Shown: positions 15,934-26,470, counted from the stretch's first letter. The stretch is 64,000 nucleotides of DNA from Chitinophagaceae bacterium (GCA_014379965.1 JACMKU010000161.1:1-64000), one strand, 5' to 3'. Notes: generated from the letters alone by a model not told the origin. Translations and numbers: made by a program.

Positions 15934-18900
15934 ATGAAGCTCCTTATCACTATCATTCTCTGCCTCTCCGCCATTCTATCAAATGCCCAGGAAAATAACC
16001 CACTCATCAACTCGGGAGAGGTGATCACTGAAGGTGTTCGGCTACATGATGAACGCAAGTATAAAGAATCGATAGCGACGTTCAGGAAGATCAGTCGCGG
16101 CGACACGAATTACTACAGGGCAGTTTACGAGATGGCGTATAGCCAGATGCTGGACAGCCAGTTTGTGGAAGCACGCAAGACTTGCGAACTGGGTCTCGCC
16201 GTTCAAAATGATAAATGGCCCGACTTCTACACCCTTTATGGTAACCTCATTGATGATATGGGAGATCCGGCGCGAGCCTTGCGGATTTACGATTCCGCGA
16301 TTAAGCTATATCCCGCGACTGCCGAGTTATACCTAAACAAAGGAACCACTCTGATGAAGCTAACCCGGTATGCGGAGGCGGAAGAAGTTTTTAAAGAATG
16401 TCTTTTAATAAATCCTTTCCAGGCCAGCTCCCATTATAAACTTGGCGTGAGCGCACTTCAACAAGGGAAGATCATCCCGGCATTCCTCAGTCACATCAAC
16501 TATCTATTGCTACAGCCTGCAGGTAGGTTTCATACCAATACCATCAACTCACTTAGCGCCATGACTAAGGGTACCGAAACGATGCAACCTTTTCTCGACA
16601 AGCGCACGCAAGATCAATCGGACAATTTTTCGCTGGCGGAGAAGATTATTCTTTCAAAGATTGCGCTGGACAAGCAATACAAGCCTCTTCTCAAGCTCGA
16701 CGATCCTATTTCGAGACAAATACAGGTATTATTTGAGAAATTGGAGTATGATGAGAAGGACCCGGATTTTTACATGCAGTATTACGTCCCATTCTTTAAA
16801 AAAATGTTTGAGGAGAAGAAATTCGAACCATTCATCTTCCGCTTGTTTGCTAACGTGAATATCGAATCGATACAGGATTACCATAAGAAGAACAAGAAAG
16901 AAGTCCAGGATGTAGTAAATGAGGTAAGTGTCTATCACAATGTGATACGATTAACCCGTGAACTTAATTACGCTACAAGAATACAAACACCTGCATTCTA
17001 TCATTTCGATGACGGCGGATTGTTTGGTAGAGGAAAAACGGCAGACAATGGTGAGAAGCTCGTAGGCGATTGGGAATTTTATTACCCCTCCGGAAATCTT
17101 AGGACCAAAACGAAATATAATGCGAGTGGCGAAAGAGATGGAACCTGGACATACTACCATTTCTCCGGCATTGAAAAAGGGAAGGAAAAATATAAGGACG
17201 GAAAGCAGGAAGGTGATGAGATCTTCTATTTTGATAATGGAGTCGTTTCCTCGACCAGTCACTACAAGGATGGCCTGGAAGACGGAGTGGCGAAAGGATA
17301 TTACAGGGTCGGTACACCGCGCACAGTCGTACCATACAAAGGAGGAAAGATCAACGGTGAGCGACGTACTTATTTCGCAAATGGAAACCTGCAATCAATC
17401 GAAAACTATCTAGAAGATTCATTGGAAGGTCCTTTCAAGACGTTTCATCAGAATGGCGCGGTAGAATCCAAACGGACATACAAAGATGGAAAGCAGGTAG
17501 GCGTTTACTCCGCCTATCATGACAACGGTCAACTCTCCATGGAGGGTAGCTATGCAAATGATGAGCTTGATGGAATGTGGAAACAGTATCATGAAAATGG
17601 AAAATTGCGCATTACCCAAACGTATGCTGGAGGGAAAATAGAAGGTGCTTACTCCGAATACTACGACAACGGCCAGCTCTTTTTTTCCTGTACTTACAAA
17701 AATGGAAAAGTTTCGGGCGATGTCGAGTACTTCGACCGCGACGGAAAACGCTTCTTCATCTACAGCTTCGACAACGACAATATAAAACAGGCTCGCTACT
17801 TCGATAAGACCGGTAAGGAGATCGGCAGTTCGGAGAGAAAGGCGAAGTCATTAAACCTTACAACCTACTACTCCGACGGCTTCAAACGCTCGCAAGTAGC
17901 ATATAACAGTGAAGGTGAGCAAGACGGTATGGAAAAATATTTCTACCGCTCCGGTGCTACCAGCAGTGAGATTCCCTACAAGGATGGACTGATAGAGGGA
18001 ACTGGATTAAACTATCATCCTAATGGAAAGATGCAGGCCGCTTCAACCTATGTCGGAGGCGACAAACACGGATATGATAAGTTCTGGTATATACACGGTC
18101 AACTCCAGGAAGAGGGCTGGCAGCAGGAGGGCGAACTTGAAGGAAGGTGGTTTAGTTACAATGAGCAGGGAAACCTGACGTTCATTTCGGAATATCTCAA
18201 TGGCGACCTCCATGGATACAAAGAGGAATTTTTTCCTAATGGAAAGAAGAATAATGAATTCCGGTATCACTACGGTTGGATCGAGGAATTCAAACAGTTC
18301 GATACTTTGGGCAAGGAGATCAACCATTACGTATTGAAGAACGGCGATGGAAAGTTCAAGGTTGTCTATTTCAACGGCAAGACGTTCGGGGAAGGCACCT
18401 ATGTAGATGGGGAACTCGAGGGAGCATACAAGTTCTCCTTCTTCGATGGCAGCACGAATACGATTCAACATTACAAACGCGGAGAGCTGGACAGCACCTT
18501 CAAGAATTATTACTATGGTGGTCAAATAGCGAACGAAGGGAAATACAAATTCGGAAATAAGGTCGGCGTTTGGAAGAACTACATGTCTACCGGTCAACTG
18601 AATTTCACGGAGACCTATGTCGATGGAGAAATGACGGGAAAGAAGATCTTCCTGTTCGATAATGGAAAGACTGACTCTGAGATTGAGATGCAAAAAGGCG
18701 AACGACATGGTTGGACGAAGAAGTATGATAAGGAGGGCGGACTAATGTACCAGGTGAGGTTTGATGAGGATTTACCGGTAGCGTATTCGTATATGGATAA
18801 ATCGGGTAAACTGGTACCAGAGATTGCAATACCTGGCGGTACGGGAAAAGTAACGGCATTCTATGCCAACGGAACACCTTCTTCAAGTTTCGAATACGCA

Positions 18901-19215
18901 GATGGCATCATCACAGGTGAGAATGTCTCATATTATCCTAACGGAAAGTTGATGTTGAAAGGCACGGAGAATTATGGCCTGTCCGAAGGAACTTATAAAT
19001 ACTACTATCCAAATGGACAGCTACAATTGGACTACGTATTCCTGCATGACAACCTTCATGGGTTTTATAAGGAATATAATGATAAAGGAATAGTGACCGA
19101 AGAAGGATACTACTTCAATGGCACGCCCCACAATAAGATCCGTCATTATGATGATGCTGGAAAACTTAAGGAGACGAGGGTCTATTATTATGGCCAATTA
19201 TTGGATGTAAAATGA
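15934..19215 (+). CDS. Secreted TPR and MORN-repeat (YwqK-like) protein
   Basis: A 1093-residue exported protein with signal peptide MKLLITIILCLSAILSNAQ. Residues about 25-210 form tetratricopeptide repeats (ESIATFRKISRGDTNYYRA, then NKGTTLMKLTRYAEAEEVFK). From about 365 to the end there are some 25-30 MORN_2-type repeats with the pattern YxxGxLxxxxxYxxGxxxGxxxxYYxNG. Such repeats form extended beta-sheet rods and are annotated YwqK-family in Bacteroidota, but the antitoxin label has no support here. A TATCTTTC box at 15900-15907 resembles a -7 element. It overlaps the next gene by 4 bp, so the following DUF3857 protein is probably co-made. Confidence 0.88.
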   Translation: MKLLITIILCLSAILSNAQENNPLINSGEVITEGVRLHDERKYKESIATFRKISRGDTNYYRAVYEMAYSQMLDSQFVEARKTCELGLAVQNDKWPDFYTLYGNLIDDMGDPARALRIYDSAIKLYPATAELYLNKGTTLMKLTRYAEAEEVFKECLLINPFQASSHYKLGVSALQQGKIIPAFLSHINYLLLQPAGRFHTNTINSLSAMTKGTETMQPFLDKRTQDQSDNFSLAEKIILSKIALDKQYKPLLKLDDPISRQIQVLFEKLEYDEKDPDFYMQYYVPFFKKMFEEKKFEPFIFRLFANVNIESIQDYHKKNKKEVQDVVNEVSVYHNVIRLTRELNYATRIQTPAFYHFDDGGLFGRGKTADNGEKLVGDWEFYYPSGNLRTKTKYNASGERDGTWTYYHFSGIEKGKEKYKDGKQEGDEIFYFDNGVVSSTSHYKDGLEDGVAKGYYRVGTPRTVVPYKGGKINGERRTYFANGNLQSIENYLEDSLEGPFKTFHQNGAVESKRTYKDGKQVGVYSAYHDNGQLSMEGSYANDELDGMWKQYHENGKLRITQTYAGGKIEGAYSEYYDNGQLFFSCTYKNGKVSGDVEYFDRDGKRFFIYSFDNDNIKQARYFDKTGKEIGSSERKAKSLNLTTYYSDGFKRSQVAYNSEGEQDGMEKYFYRSGATSSEIPYKDGLIEGTGLNYHPNGKMQAASTYVGGDKHGYDKFWYIHGQLQEEGWQQEGELEGRWFSYNEQGNLTFISEYLNGDLHGYKEEFFPNGKKNNEFRYHYGWIEEFKQFDTLGKEINHYVLKNGDGKFKVVYFNGKTFGEGTYVDGELEGAYKFSFFDGSTNTIQHYKRGELDSTFKNYYYGGQIANEGKYKFGNKVGVWKNYMSTGQLNFTETYVDGEMTGKKIFLFDNGKTDSEIEMQKGERHGWTKKYDKEGGLMYQVRFDEDLPVAYSYMDKSGKLVPEIAIPGGTGKVTAFYANGTPSSSFEYADGIITGENVSYYPNGKLMLKGTENYGLSEGTYKYYYPNGQLQLDYVFLHDNLHGFYKEYNDKGIVTEEGYYFNGTPHNKIRHYDDAGKLKETRVYYYGQLLDVK

Positions 19216-21137
19216 CGCATATGAAAAAACTGCTGAGATGGAGTTTCATTCTTCTATACATAGCAGTAGCCATCCCTGGCTATTCGCAGGACGTGGAAGC
19301 GATTAAGAAACAATTCCCGGGTGACCAGGCTGTTGTTCTCAACCATTCTGTTCACTACAAATTGAAACTAAAGGATGGACAACCGGTTGCAGAGAGCAAG
19401 GAGGTCCAGGAATTGTTGTTCCTATCCCCAAATGCCGCTTCATTCATGAGCAAATACTCGTTTTACCATAGCAGCTTTCACCAGGTGCAGGACTACGAGG
19501 CCTACACCATTCCCCCAACAGGGAAGAAGATACCGGTAAAGGATTTTAAGACTGCGCAAAGCATTTCAAATAGCGTGTTCTACGATGATTCGAAGGAAAC
19601 GAGTTTTGATTTTCCTTCAGTGACACCGGGATCCGTTGGTCACCTCGAGTACACGGTCAACCATACCAATCCCAGGTTATTATCGCCTCATTATTTTTCC
19701 AGGTATGTGCCGGTGGTGAATGGCGAGCTCAAGATTAGTTTTCCTAAAGAGATGTCAGTGAAATACATCATTAGAGGAAACAATAAGGAAAAAGTCCAGT
19801 TCGCATCCGAAACGAAGAAAGGGGAGGTTACATACACGTTCCATGTCAACAACCTGCAAAAGGAACTGAGGTTCCCCGATGCGCCTGATAATTCCTACTA
19901 TTCTCTCCATGTAATCTTCTATATCGAGAATTACCAGGATGGAAAGGATAAGACTATGAGTTATATGGCTAACCTCGATGACCTATATAAACTCGAGTGG
20001 AGCTTTGTAAAGGAGATAAACAAGGAAGTGAGTCCGGAACTCAAGAAAATCACCGATTCGTTAGTGGCAGGTGCTACGACCGTTGAAGAGAAGACGAGGA
20101 GGGTGTATCGTTGGGTACAGAAGAACATTAAATATGTTGCTTTTGAAGAAGGCATGGAAGGATTCATCCCAAGGGAAGCAAGTCTCGTATGCAGTCGACG
20201 CTTCGGTGATTGTAAAGACATGAGCAGCATTATCACCATGATGCTTCGTCATACAGGCGTACCTGCTTACTACACCTGGATAGGAAGCAGGGCCCTCCCC
20301 TATGACTACACCGACATCCATCTTCCGATCACGGACAACCATATGATCGCTACCGTAAAGCTTGGAAACGACTACGTGTTCCTGGATGGTACTGACCCTT
20401 ATTGTGTATTTGGCGTTCCTTCGGGTCATATCCAGGGAAAGCAGGCCCTCATAGGAATCAGCGAGAATGAATATAAGATCGTACGCGTGCCTGAGCACGA
20501 TAAGGACAAGAATGCGCTGGTTGACACGACCTACCTGGAGCTAACCGATAAAGGAATACGTGGCGCCATTAGCGTCAACATGACCGGCTACTATGCCATG
20601 AACATGTACGGCCTGATGAACTTCACGAATGATAAGGATCGCGAGAAGTATATGAAGAATTATTTCAACCGGGGATCTAATAAGTTTAAGCTTAATAAAT
20701 TCGAAGTCGAGAATACTGGGAATCCGAATACGTTTCAGCTTGCAGGTCAATTTGAACTACAAGACTATGGAAAGAAGATCGCCGATGAATGGTATCTCAA
20801 TCTTAACCTGTTCAAATTCTATGAGAATACGGAGATCGATTTGCCAAGGAGAAATATTCCGATGGAACATGAGTATAAGAATACCAGGAAATACGTGACC
20901 GTCCTTACAATACCGGAAGGATATAAAGTCTCGTACCTGCCCGAAAGCAAGTCATTCCGCAACGAGGCCTGGGGTTTTGCCATCAGTTACGAGCAGAAAA
21001 AGGACCAGGTCATTATGACGCAGAGTTTCGACAACGATCATCTACTCTTGCCCGTTGATAAGTTCCCGGCATGGAATAAAGTGCTCGAAAATCTATTTCC
21101 GCTTTACCGGGAAACAATCAGCCTCTCCAAGAAATAA
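19212..21137 (+). CDS. DUF3857/transglutaminase-like exported protein, intact triad
   Basis: A 641-residue protein, start at 19212 (overlapping the previous stop) or the ATG at 19221. It has an N-terminal signal segment (LLRWSFILLYIAVAIPGYSQ), a DUF3857 beta-domain at about 50-250 and a transglutaminase-like cysteine-protease fold at about 280-400. The catalytic triad is visible: C334 in FGDCKDMS, H377 in DNHMIAT and D392 in LDGTDP. A C-terminal beta-domain follows. Family members are periplasmic or surface proteins of undefined substrate, probably peptidases or crosslinkers. It lies in a run with the MORN-repeat protein and a second DUF3857 gene 20 nt downstream. Confidence 0.9.
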   Translation: MTHMKKLLRWSFILLYIAVAIPGYSQDVEAIKKQFPGDQAVVLNHSVHYKLKLKDGQPVAESKEVQELLFLSPNAASFMSKYSFYHSSFHQVQDYEAYTIPPTGKKIPVKDFKTAQSISNSVFYDDSKETSFDFPSVTPGSVGHLEYTVNHTNPRLLSPHYFSRYVPVVNGELKISFPKEMSVKYIIRGNNKEKVQFASETKKGEVTYTFHVNNLQKELRFPDAPDNSYYSLHVIFYIENYQDGKDKTMSYMANLDDLYKLEWSFVKEINKEVSPELKKITDSLVAGATTVEEKTRRVYRWVQKNIKYVAFEEGMEGFIPREASLVCSRRFGDCKDMSSIITMMLRHTGVPAYYTWIGSRALPYDYTDIHLPITDNHMIATVKLGNDYVFLDGTDPYCVFGVPSGHIQGKQALIGISENEYKIVRVPEHDKDKNALVDTTYLELTDKGIRGAISVNMTGYYAMNMYGLMNFTNDKDREKYMKNYFNRGSNKFKLNKFEVENTGNPNTFQLAGQFELQDYGKKIADEWYLNLNLFKFYENTEIDLPRRNIPMEHEYKNTRKYVTVLTIPEGYKVSYLPESKSFRNEAWGFAISYEQKKDQVIMTQSFDNDHLLLPVDKFPAWNKVLENLFPLYRETISLSKK

Positions 21138-21157
21138 CCACCATCAAACCAAAACAT

Positions 21158-23101
21158 ATGAGAAAGATCTTTTTACTGATTACCTGGCTCAGTACCGTAT
21201 TCCTGGCAAATGCCCAGGATTTTACGCGCGAGACCTGGGTTGAGAAGCCGGTCCTTCACCAGATCGACAAAAAGCTTAATGAAGAATCGGCTGTAGTCCT
21301 TCTTGACAAGAGAAGGGTTGAGTATTCGGATGGAAAGGAAGATTTAGTGATGTATAAAACGCTGCACAAGATCGTACACATTAACGACGATAAAGGCATC
21401 GAGAGTTTCAATCGGGTGTATTTGCCAGTGAGCACTACCGAAGATATCATCGATATCCGTGCGCGCACAATATTGCCCAACGGCAAGATCATAGAAGTGA
21501 GTAAGGAGAACATCAAAGACCTCAAGGAAGACGACCAGGTGTACAAGATCTTCGCGATGGAGGGATTGGAGAAAGGCTGTGAAGTTGAATTCTACTATAC
21601 CTACAAACGTAACACAGGCTTCTTCGGTCGCGAGGTGTTCCAGGGACCATTCCCGTTGCTGGAGGCGAGACTCGAACTGGTCAGCCCCGAGCGCCTGGTT
21701 TTTGAAATGCGCCCTTTCAATTCAATAGCAAAACCCTCAGATGTCATCACGAATGAGAAGAGATGGATCACGGTGACGGAGAAAGATATACCGGGTGCGG
21801 AAAATGAGAAATACAGCGCTTTTGAGGCCAACCTCAGGCGTGTCGAATATAAGCTGGCATACAACAAGAGCCGAACCATTGAGCGATTGCTGACTTGGGA
21901 TGAACTAGCCAAGCGTGTTTACCAGAACTATTCAACTTATTCCGATAAGGAAAATAAGAAAGTCAATGACCTTGTTGGGGATATGAAAGTGAAGAACCTC
22001 GCCTCCGAGACGGACAAGATTGTGGCAGTAGAGAACTACATCAAGGTAAACATGGCAACACGCGACGATATCGACGATGCCGACAACCTGGAGAAGGTGA
22101 TCAAGACTAAGTTGGCGAGTCACCTTGGGATCGTAAGGTTATATGGAGCTATCTTCAAGAACCTGGGTATTGCGCATGAGTTTGTGTTGGCGGGTAGCCG
22201 TGACAAGTATTCCGTAGAGAAAAACTTCGAGAACTGGAATAATTGTGAGAACCCTGTGATCTATTTTCCCACGGTAAAGAAATACCTCGCTCCTACCCTG
22301 AGCGAATATCGTTTTCCCTGGATCGAGCCAAACTGGGGCAACACGAATGCCTTGTTTTGCAAGACGACTACCATCGGGAATTTCACAACCGCAATTGGGG
22401 AGATCAGGCAGATTCCATTGGAAGATTTCAAAAAGAGCCTTATCAATATCGAGGCGGACGTGAGCCTGAACAAATCTTCTGACACCCTCCTTATCAATAT
22501 CAACCAGATCTACTCGGGATATTCGGCCTCTACCTATAGGGCTATATTTAATTTCTCGTCTGACGAAAACAAGCGACTGATCACGAAGGAGATGATCAAG
22601 TTTGGAACGAAGTCGGAGAATATACTCAGTACGAAGATGGAGAACCATGATTTCGAAAGCTATCACCAGAATAAGCCGTTCATTCTCTCTGCATCGGTCA
22701 AGGCGAGTGAGTTGATTGAAAGAGCGGGCAACAAGACGATCATCAGGATCGGTGATATCATCGGTCAGCAGGTAGAGATGTACCAGGAGAAGCCAAGACA
22801 GTTCCCGATGGAGATAGACTACCCGCATATTCTCGAGCGCAAGATCAACTTCACTATTCCCGAAGGGTACGTGGTGAAGAACCTCAGTGACATAGAGATC
22901 GATCACGTGTACCAGGACAAGGGACAGACGACGATGGGATTCACTTCATCTTACGAATTAGTGGGCAATGTGCTGAAGATCTCTGTCCTTGAAGAGTATC
23001 GTCGTACGAACTACCCGCTGATACAATTCGAAGACTTCAAGAAGGTAATCAATGCCGCGGCGGACTTCAACAAGGTGGCGCTGATATTGGAGAAGAAGTA
23101 A
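21158..23101 (+). CDS. DUF3857 protein with degenerate transglutaminase domain
   Basis: A 647-residue exported protein (signal MRKIFLLITWLSTVFLANAQ) with the same architecture as its upstream neighbour, a DUF3857 domain followed by a transglutaminase-like region. Where the active homologue has GDCKDMS this one reads KLASHLGIVRLYGAIF, with no cysteine, and the DNHMIAT histidine region is replaced by NCENPVIYFP. It is probably catalytically inactive. The adjacent active and inactive pair probably arose by duplication. Co-directional spacing of 20 nt on the left and 12 nt on the right indicates one operon from the MORN gene to the NAD(P)-binding gene. Confidence 0.88.
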   Translation: MRKIFLLITWLSTVFLANAQDFTRETWVEKPVLHQIDKKLNEESAVVLLDKRRVEYSDGKEDLVMYKTLHKIVHINDDKGIESFNRVYLPVSTTEDIIDIRARTILPNGKIIEVSKENIKDLKEDDQVYKIFAMEGLEKGCEVEFYYTYKRNTGFFGREVFQGPFPLLEARLELVSPERLVFEMRPFNSIAKPSDVITNEKRWITVTEKDIPGAENEKYSAFEANLRRVEYKLAYNKSRTIERLLTWDELAKRVYQNYSTYSDKENKKVNDLVGDMKVKNLASETDKIVAVENYIKVNMATRDDIDDADNLEKVIKTKLASHLGIVRLYGAIFKNLGIAHEFVLAGSRDKYSVEKNFENWNNCENPVIYFPTVKKYLAPTLSEYRFPWIEPNWGNTNALFCKTTTIGNFTTAIGEIRQIPLEDFKKSLINIEADVSLNKSSDTLLININQIYSGYSASTYRAIFNFSSDENKRLITKEMIKFGTKSENILSTKMENHDFESYHQNKPFILSASVKASELIERAGNKTIIRIGDIIGQQVEMYQEKPRQFPMEIDYPHILERKINFTIPEGYVVKNLSDIEIDHVYQDKGQTTMGFTSSYELVGNVLKISVLEEYRRTNYPLIQFEDFKKVINAAADFNKVALILEKK

Positions 23102-23113
23102 GACCTTTGGTCA

Positions 23114-23800
23114 ATGCGAGGAAAGACAGCGGCCATCATTGGTGCCACCGGCCTAACAGGAAGTTATCTCTACCATTTGTTGCTGGATGATAAATCATTC
23201 GACACGATCAGGGTGATCGTGCGTCGACCCGTGCCGAAAGAGAATGCGCGCACCGAAATAAAACTCGTCGATTTCAGGGATGCAGAATCTTTTCGCCTGT
23301 CGTTGGAAGGTTGCGACGTGGTGTTTTGCGCCGTCGGCACCACCCAGAAGAAAGTCAACGGTGACAAGGCTCTTTACCGAACCATTGACTATGATATTCC
23401 GGCAAATGCCGCGAACTTTTGCAAAATGAATGGCTGTGAGAAGTTCGTTATGGTCTCTGCCGTTGGTGCTAATAGCAAGAGCAGTAAATTCTATCTTTCA
23501 CTAAAGGGCGAGGCTGAAGAAGAAATTAGGAAAGTAGGTCTAAGTGCCGTTCACATCATGAGACCTTCCATACTCCTTGGTGATCGAAAAGAATTCAGAT
23601 TTGGCGAGAAGATCGGCATCGCAGTAACCACAGGTCTTTCCTTCCTCCTACCCTCAAAATACAAACCTATCCACGCAAATGAAGTTGCAAGGGCAATGCT
23701 CGCCGCTTCGAAGCTAAATGATACCGGATTTTTCATTCATGAGTACACGCAGATGAGGAAGCTGGGGAACCTTTTGACTAATCAGCCGCAGCATAATTAG
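23114..23800 (+). CDS. NAD(P)-binding Rossmann-fold protein (TIP30/HTATIP2-like)
   Basis: A 228-residue atypical SDR. The dinucleotide motif GATGLTGS sits at 10-17 and CAVGTTQKK in strand 4. An SDR-like YxxxK is seen as YLSLKGEAEE, and PSILLGDRKEFRFGEKIG follows, characteristic of the HTATIP2/TIP30-like oxidoreductase group. The substrate is unknown. Proteins of this group are often annotated as nucleoside-diphosphate-sugar epimerases, but no sugar-binding features are evident. Last gene of the 15.9-23.8 kb co-directional run. It converges with priA across a repeat hairpin. Confidence 0.88.
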   Translation: MRGKTAAIIGATGLTGSYLYHLLLDDKSFDTIRVIVRRPVPKENARTEIKLVDFRDAESFRLSLEGCDVVFCAVGTTQKKVNGDKALYRTIDYDIPANAANFCKMNGCEKFVMVSAVGANSKSSKFYLSLKGEAEEEIRKVGLSAVHIMRPSILLGDRKEFRFGEKIGIAVTTGLSFLLPSKYKPIHANEVARAMLAASKLNDTGFFIHEYTQMRKLGNLLTNQPQHN

Positions 23801-23802
23801 CA

Positions 23803-23936
23803 AGTCCGAAAGACGGGAAGTCCGAAAGTCCGAAAGACTAGTCATTAAAGTAGTCCAGTCTTCAATGAATGAAGAATAATCCTCGGTAGTGAACGTCTTC
23901 CGGTCTTTCGGACTTCCGGTCTTTCCGGACTTCTCT
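23803..23936. repeat. GTCCGAAAGAC-type inverted repeat between convergent genes
   Basis: GTCCGAAAGAC and AAGTCCGAAAG units on the left are mirrored by GGTCTTTCGGACTTCC and GGTCTTTCCGGACTTC on the right. They are separated by about 60 nt and form a long hairpin that could end both converging transcripts. Confidence 0.85.
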
Positions 23937-26442
23937 ACACAACATCCACATCCGCTACCACTCCCACGCTCCTAAACCTCTTTTCATTATGTAGTATCGC
24001 CACTTGTTCGAGCAGGTCGCGTTTGCACTGGGCAATTAGTTTGTGATCCTTAGGAAGTTTCAATAATAGTTCCATCAGGTATTGATTGCGGACTCGGTTG
24101 ACGACGGGTTCGGCGGGGCCGACGAGGTAGTTACCGTACCTGTTTTTCAGCGCATCGGTGAAATGGTAGGCCGCGGCCTCTACGACGTCCTTCATCTTAT
24201 GCTTGAATGTGAGAAGGATCATTCGGGTAAATGGTGGATATGCGAATTGTTTTCGCTTGAGCAGTTCCTCGTCATACATCGCTTTGTAGTCGTGTCGCTT
24301 CACGTATTGCAACACGGGATGTGAAGGGTTCATTGTCTGAATCAGCACCTTTCCAGTAGCTTGTTTTCGTCCTGCGCGACCACTGACTTGTTCCATCAGT
24401 TGGAATGCGCGTTCATTCACACGGAAGTCTGCGAAGTGTAACAATCCATCGGCATCGAGTATACCGACGAGGTCCACATTATCGAAGTCGAGCCCTTTCA
24501 CCACCATCTGTGTGCCCACCAGGATCTCGATTCGATGCTGCTCGAATTGTTGAATTAGTACGTCATGCGCATTCTTACCTCGTACGCTGTCCATGTCCAT
24601 ACGAGCCACCTTAACGTCAGGAAATATCTCCTGTAATTGTTCCTCGATCTTTTCCGTTCCGAAATTTCGTTGTACGAAATCATGATTGCCGCAGGCAGCA
24701 CACGTGGTCAGTGGAGGATAGGAAGTGCCGCAGTAGTGACAGATGAGCTTATGCGTAAATTTGTGATAGGTCAGCGACACGTCGCAATATTTACACTGCG
24801 GAATCCAACCGCACACATTGCACACCTGGTAGGGCGTGTATCCCCTACGATTTTGAAACAAAATGACCTGCTTCTTTCTATCGACTACTTGGCGGATGGC
24901 CTCCGTGAGTGGGGGCGACAGGATGATTTTAGTTTTATCCTTCCGTTCAATCGTCTTCAGATCGATGAATTCGATGTCTGGCAACTGCAGATCTCCGTAT
25001 CGCGTGGTAAGCGTGGCAAGTCCATATTTTCCACTGAGCGCATTGGTATAACTCTCAAGAGAAGGTGTGGCGCTTCCGAGAAGAACTTTTGCGCCAAACA
25101 AAGTGGCGAGGTAGATAGCGGCATCGCGCCCGTTGTATCTCGGAGCTGGATCGTATTGTTTAAAAGAGGCATCCTGCTCCTCGTCACAGATCACCAGGCC
25201 GAAATCGCTGAAGGGAAGGAATACCGAGGATCTTGCTCCAAGGATAATCTTGAGTTCGCCTGTTTTGACCTTATTCCATATCTCGACCCTTTCGTTTTGT
25301 GTAAATTTTGAATGGTAAATGCCGATATAACCACCGAAGTGTTTCTGCAGCCGACGAATTATCTGCGAGGTGAGGGCGATCTCGGGCAAGAGGTATAGCA
25401 CCTGTTTCCCTTTGCGAATAAACTCTTCGATCAATTTTATATATACCAATGTCTTCCCGCTGGAGGTAACTCCATGCAGTAGGCAGACCTGTTTGGATTG
25501 AAAAGATGAATGCACCTGTTCAAAAGCGCCAACCTGATCTGGAGATAACTCGAAATCTATTCGAATGTCCTTAGGTAAATATTGCAACCTGTCGACACTT
25601 CGCTTCTCCGTCCAAAGGATCTTCTTCTCGATCAGTCCTTTCAATTGCGATTCGGATGCGCCGGCTTTCTTAAGCAAGAGCGGCTTGGTCACCTCTCCTT
25701 CCGTTTTCATAAGGTGAAGATAGGCCAACAACAATTCCATTTGCTTCGGCGCACGTCCCCAGTTGTTCAATAACTCCGAGAGTTTGTCCTCGTCACTGAA
25801 TTCGGGGTTTAGTAAAACATATGTTTCCTTCTTGGCAGAATACGTTTGTTTCAACGCCTCCCATACGAAACAAACTTTCTTTTGAATGAGTCGATTGATC
25901 ACGGGATAAACGTGTGACGAATCGAGCAACTGCTGAACCTCGGTGAGTTTTAATTCCTTCTTGATGAGCAATGCTTCGGCCACGGGATATTCATCATGAT
26001 CGAGTGCGGAGAAATCATCGCCATACTCTTCGTTATAGACGAGGATGGTTTCGCTTGAGAGTTTGAAGTGTGCGGGGAGCGCTGCCGCCATTACTTCGCC
26101 TTCGCTGCACATGTAATAACCCGCCATCCATTCCCAAAGTGCGAGTTGCTCTTCGAAAACGACCGGGTCTACGTCGAGAACGTTCAGGATATCCTTGGGC
26201 TCGAAGAATTCCGGTTTCTCGTGGTGAAGCTTTTTTACAATGCCCGCATACTTCTTGTTCTTCCCGAGATTGACCTCTACCCTGCAGCCGGGTAACAATG
26301 AATTCCTGAATGTGTGGGGAACGGCCCATGTATAATTTTTAGGAAGGGCTAGTGGAATGATGATCTCCGCATAGACTGCAGGACCTTCGTCATTTGAAGA
26401 AAGTAGATCATTATCGACTAAACCAGGAATGCTATCTACCAT
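23935..26442 (-). CDS. priA: Primosomal protein N' (replication restart helicase)
   Basis: An 835-residue 3'-to-5' superfamily 2 DNA helicase that loads the replisome at collapsed forks. The N-terminal 3'-DNA-binding domain starts around AEIIIPLALPKNYTWAVP. Walker A is LLHGVTSSGKTLVY. The helicase motif II is DEEQD instead of the more common DEEH. Four CxxC pairs (CNVC, CKYC, CHYC, CAAC) make the PriA zinc domain. Helicase motifs V and VI are GTQMVVKGLDFDNVDLVG and QVSGRAGR. Last in a minus-strand group with a PlsC-type acyltransferase (28 nt upstream) and a DUF4258 gene. Confidence 0.97.
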   Translation of the reverse strand: MVDSIPGLVDNDLLSSNDEGPAVYAEIIIPLALPKNYTWAVPHTFRNSLLPGCRVEVNLGKNKKYAGIVKKLHHEKPEFFEPKDILNVLDVDPVVFEEQLALWEWMAGYYMCSEGEVMAAALPAHFKLSSETILVYNEEYGDDFSALDHDEYPVAEALLIKKELKLTEVQQLLDSSHVYPVINRLIQKKVCFVWEALKQTYSAKKETYVLLNPEFSDEDKLSELLNNWGRAPKQMELLLAYLHLMKTEGEVTKPLLLKKAGASESQLKGLIEKKILWTEKRSVDRLQYLPKDIRIDFELSPDQVGAFEQVHSSFQSKQVCLLHGVTSSGKTLVYIKLIEEFIRKGKQVLYLLPEIALTSQIIRRLQKHFGGYIGIYHSKFTQNERVEIWNKVKTGELKIILGARSSVFLPFSDFGLVICDEEQDASFKQYDPAPRYNGRDAAIYLATLFGAKVLLGSATPSLESYTNALSGKYGLATLTTRYGDLQLPDIEFIDLKTIERKDKTKIILSPPLTEAIRQVVDRKKQVILFQNRRGYTPYQVCNVCGWIPQCKYCDVSLTYHKFTHKLICHYCGTSYPPLTTCAACGNHDFVQRNFGTEKIEEQLQEIFPDVKVARMDMDSVRGKNAHDVLIQQFEQHRIEILVGTQMVVKGLDFDNVDLVGILDADGLLHFADFRVNERAFQLMEQVSGRAGRKQATGKVLIQTMNPSHPVLQYVKRHDYKAMYDEELLKRKQFAYPPFTRMILLTFKHKMKDVVEAAAYHFTDALKNRYGNYLVGPAEPVVNRVRNQYLMELLLKLPKDHKLIAQCKRDLLEQVAILHNEKRFRSVGVVADVDVV

Positions 26443-26470
26443 CGGGGCGTTAAAGATAAATCATGAATGG

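Noticed and set aside
15934-19215. Calling the MORN-repeat protein a toxin-antitoxin antitoxin
   Set aside because: The YwqK-type name comes from repeat similarity only. The protein is exported and has no toxin partner nearby.
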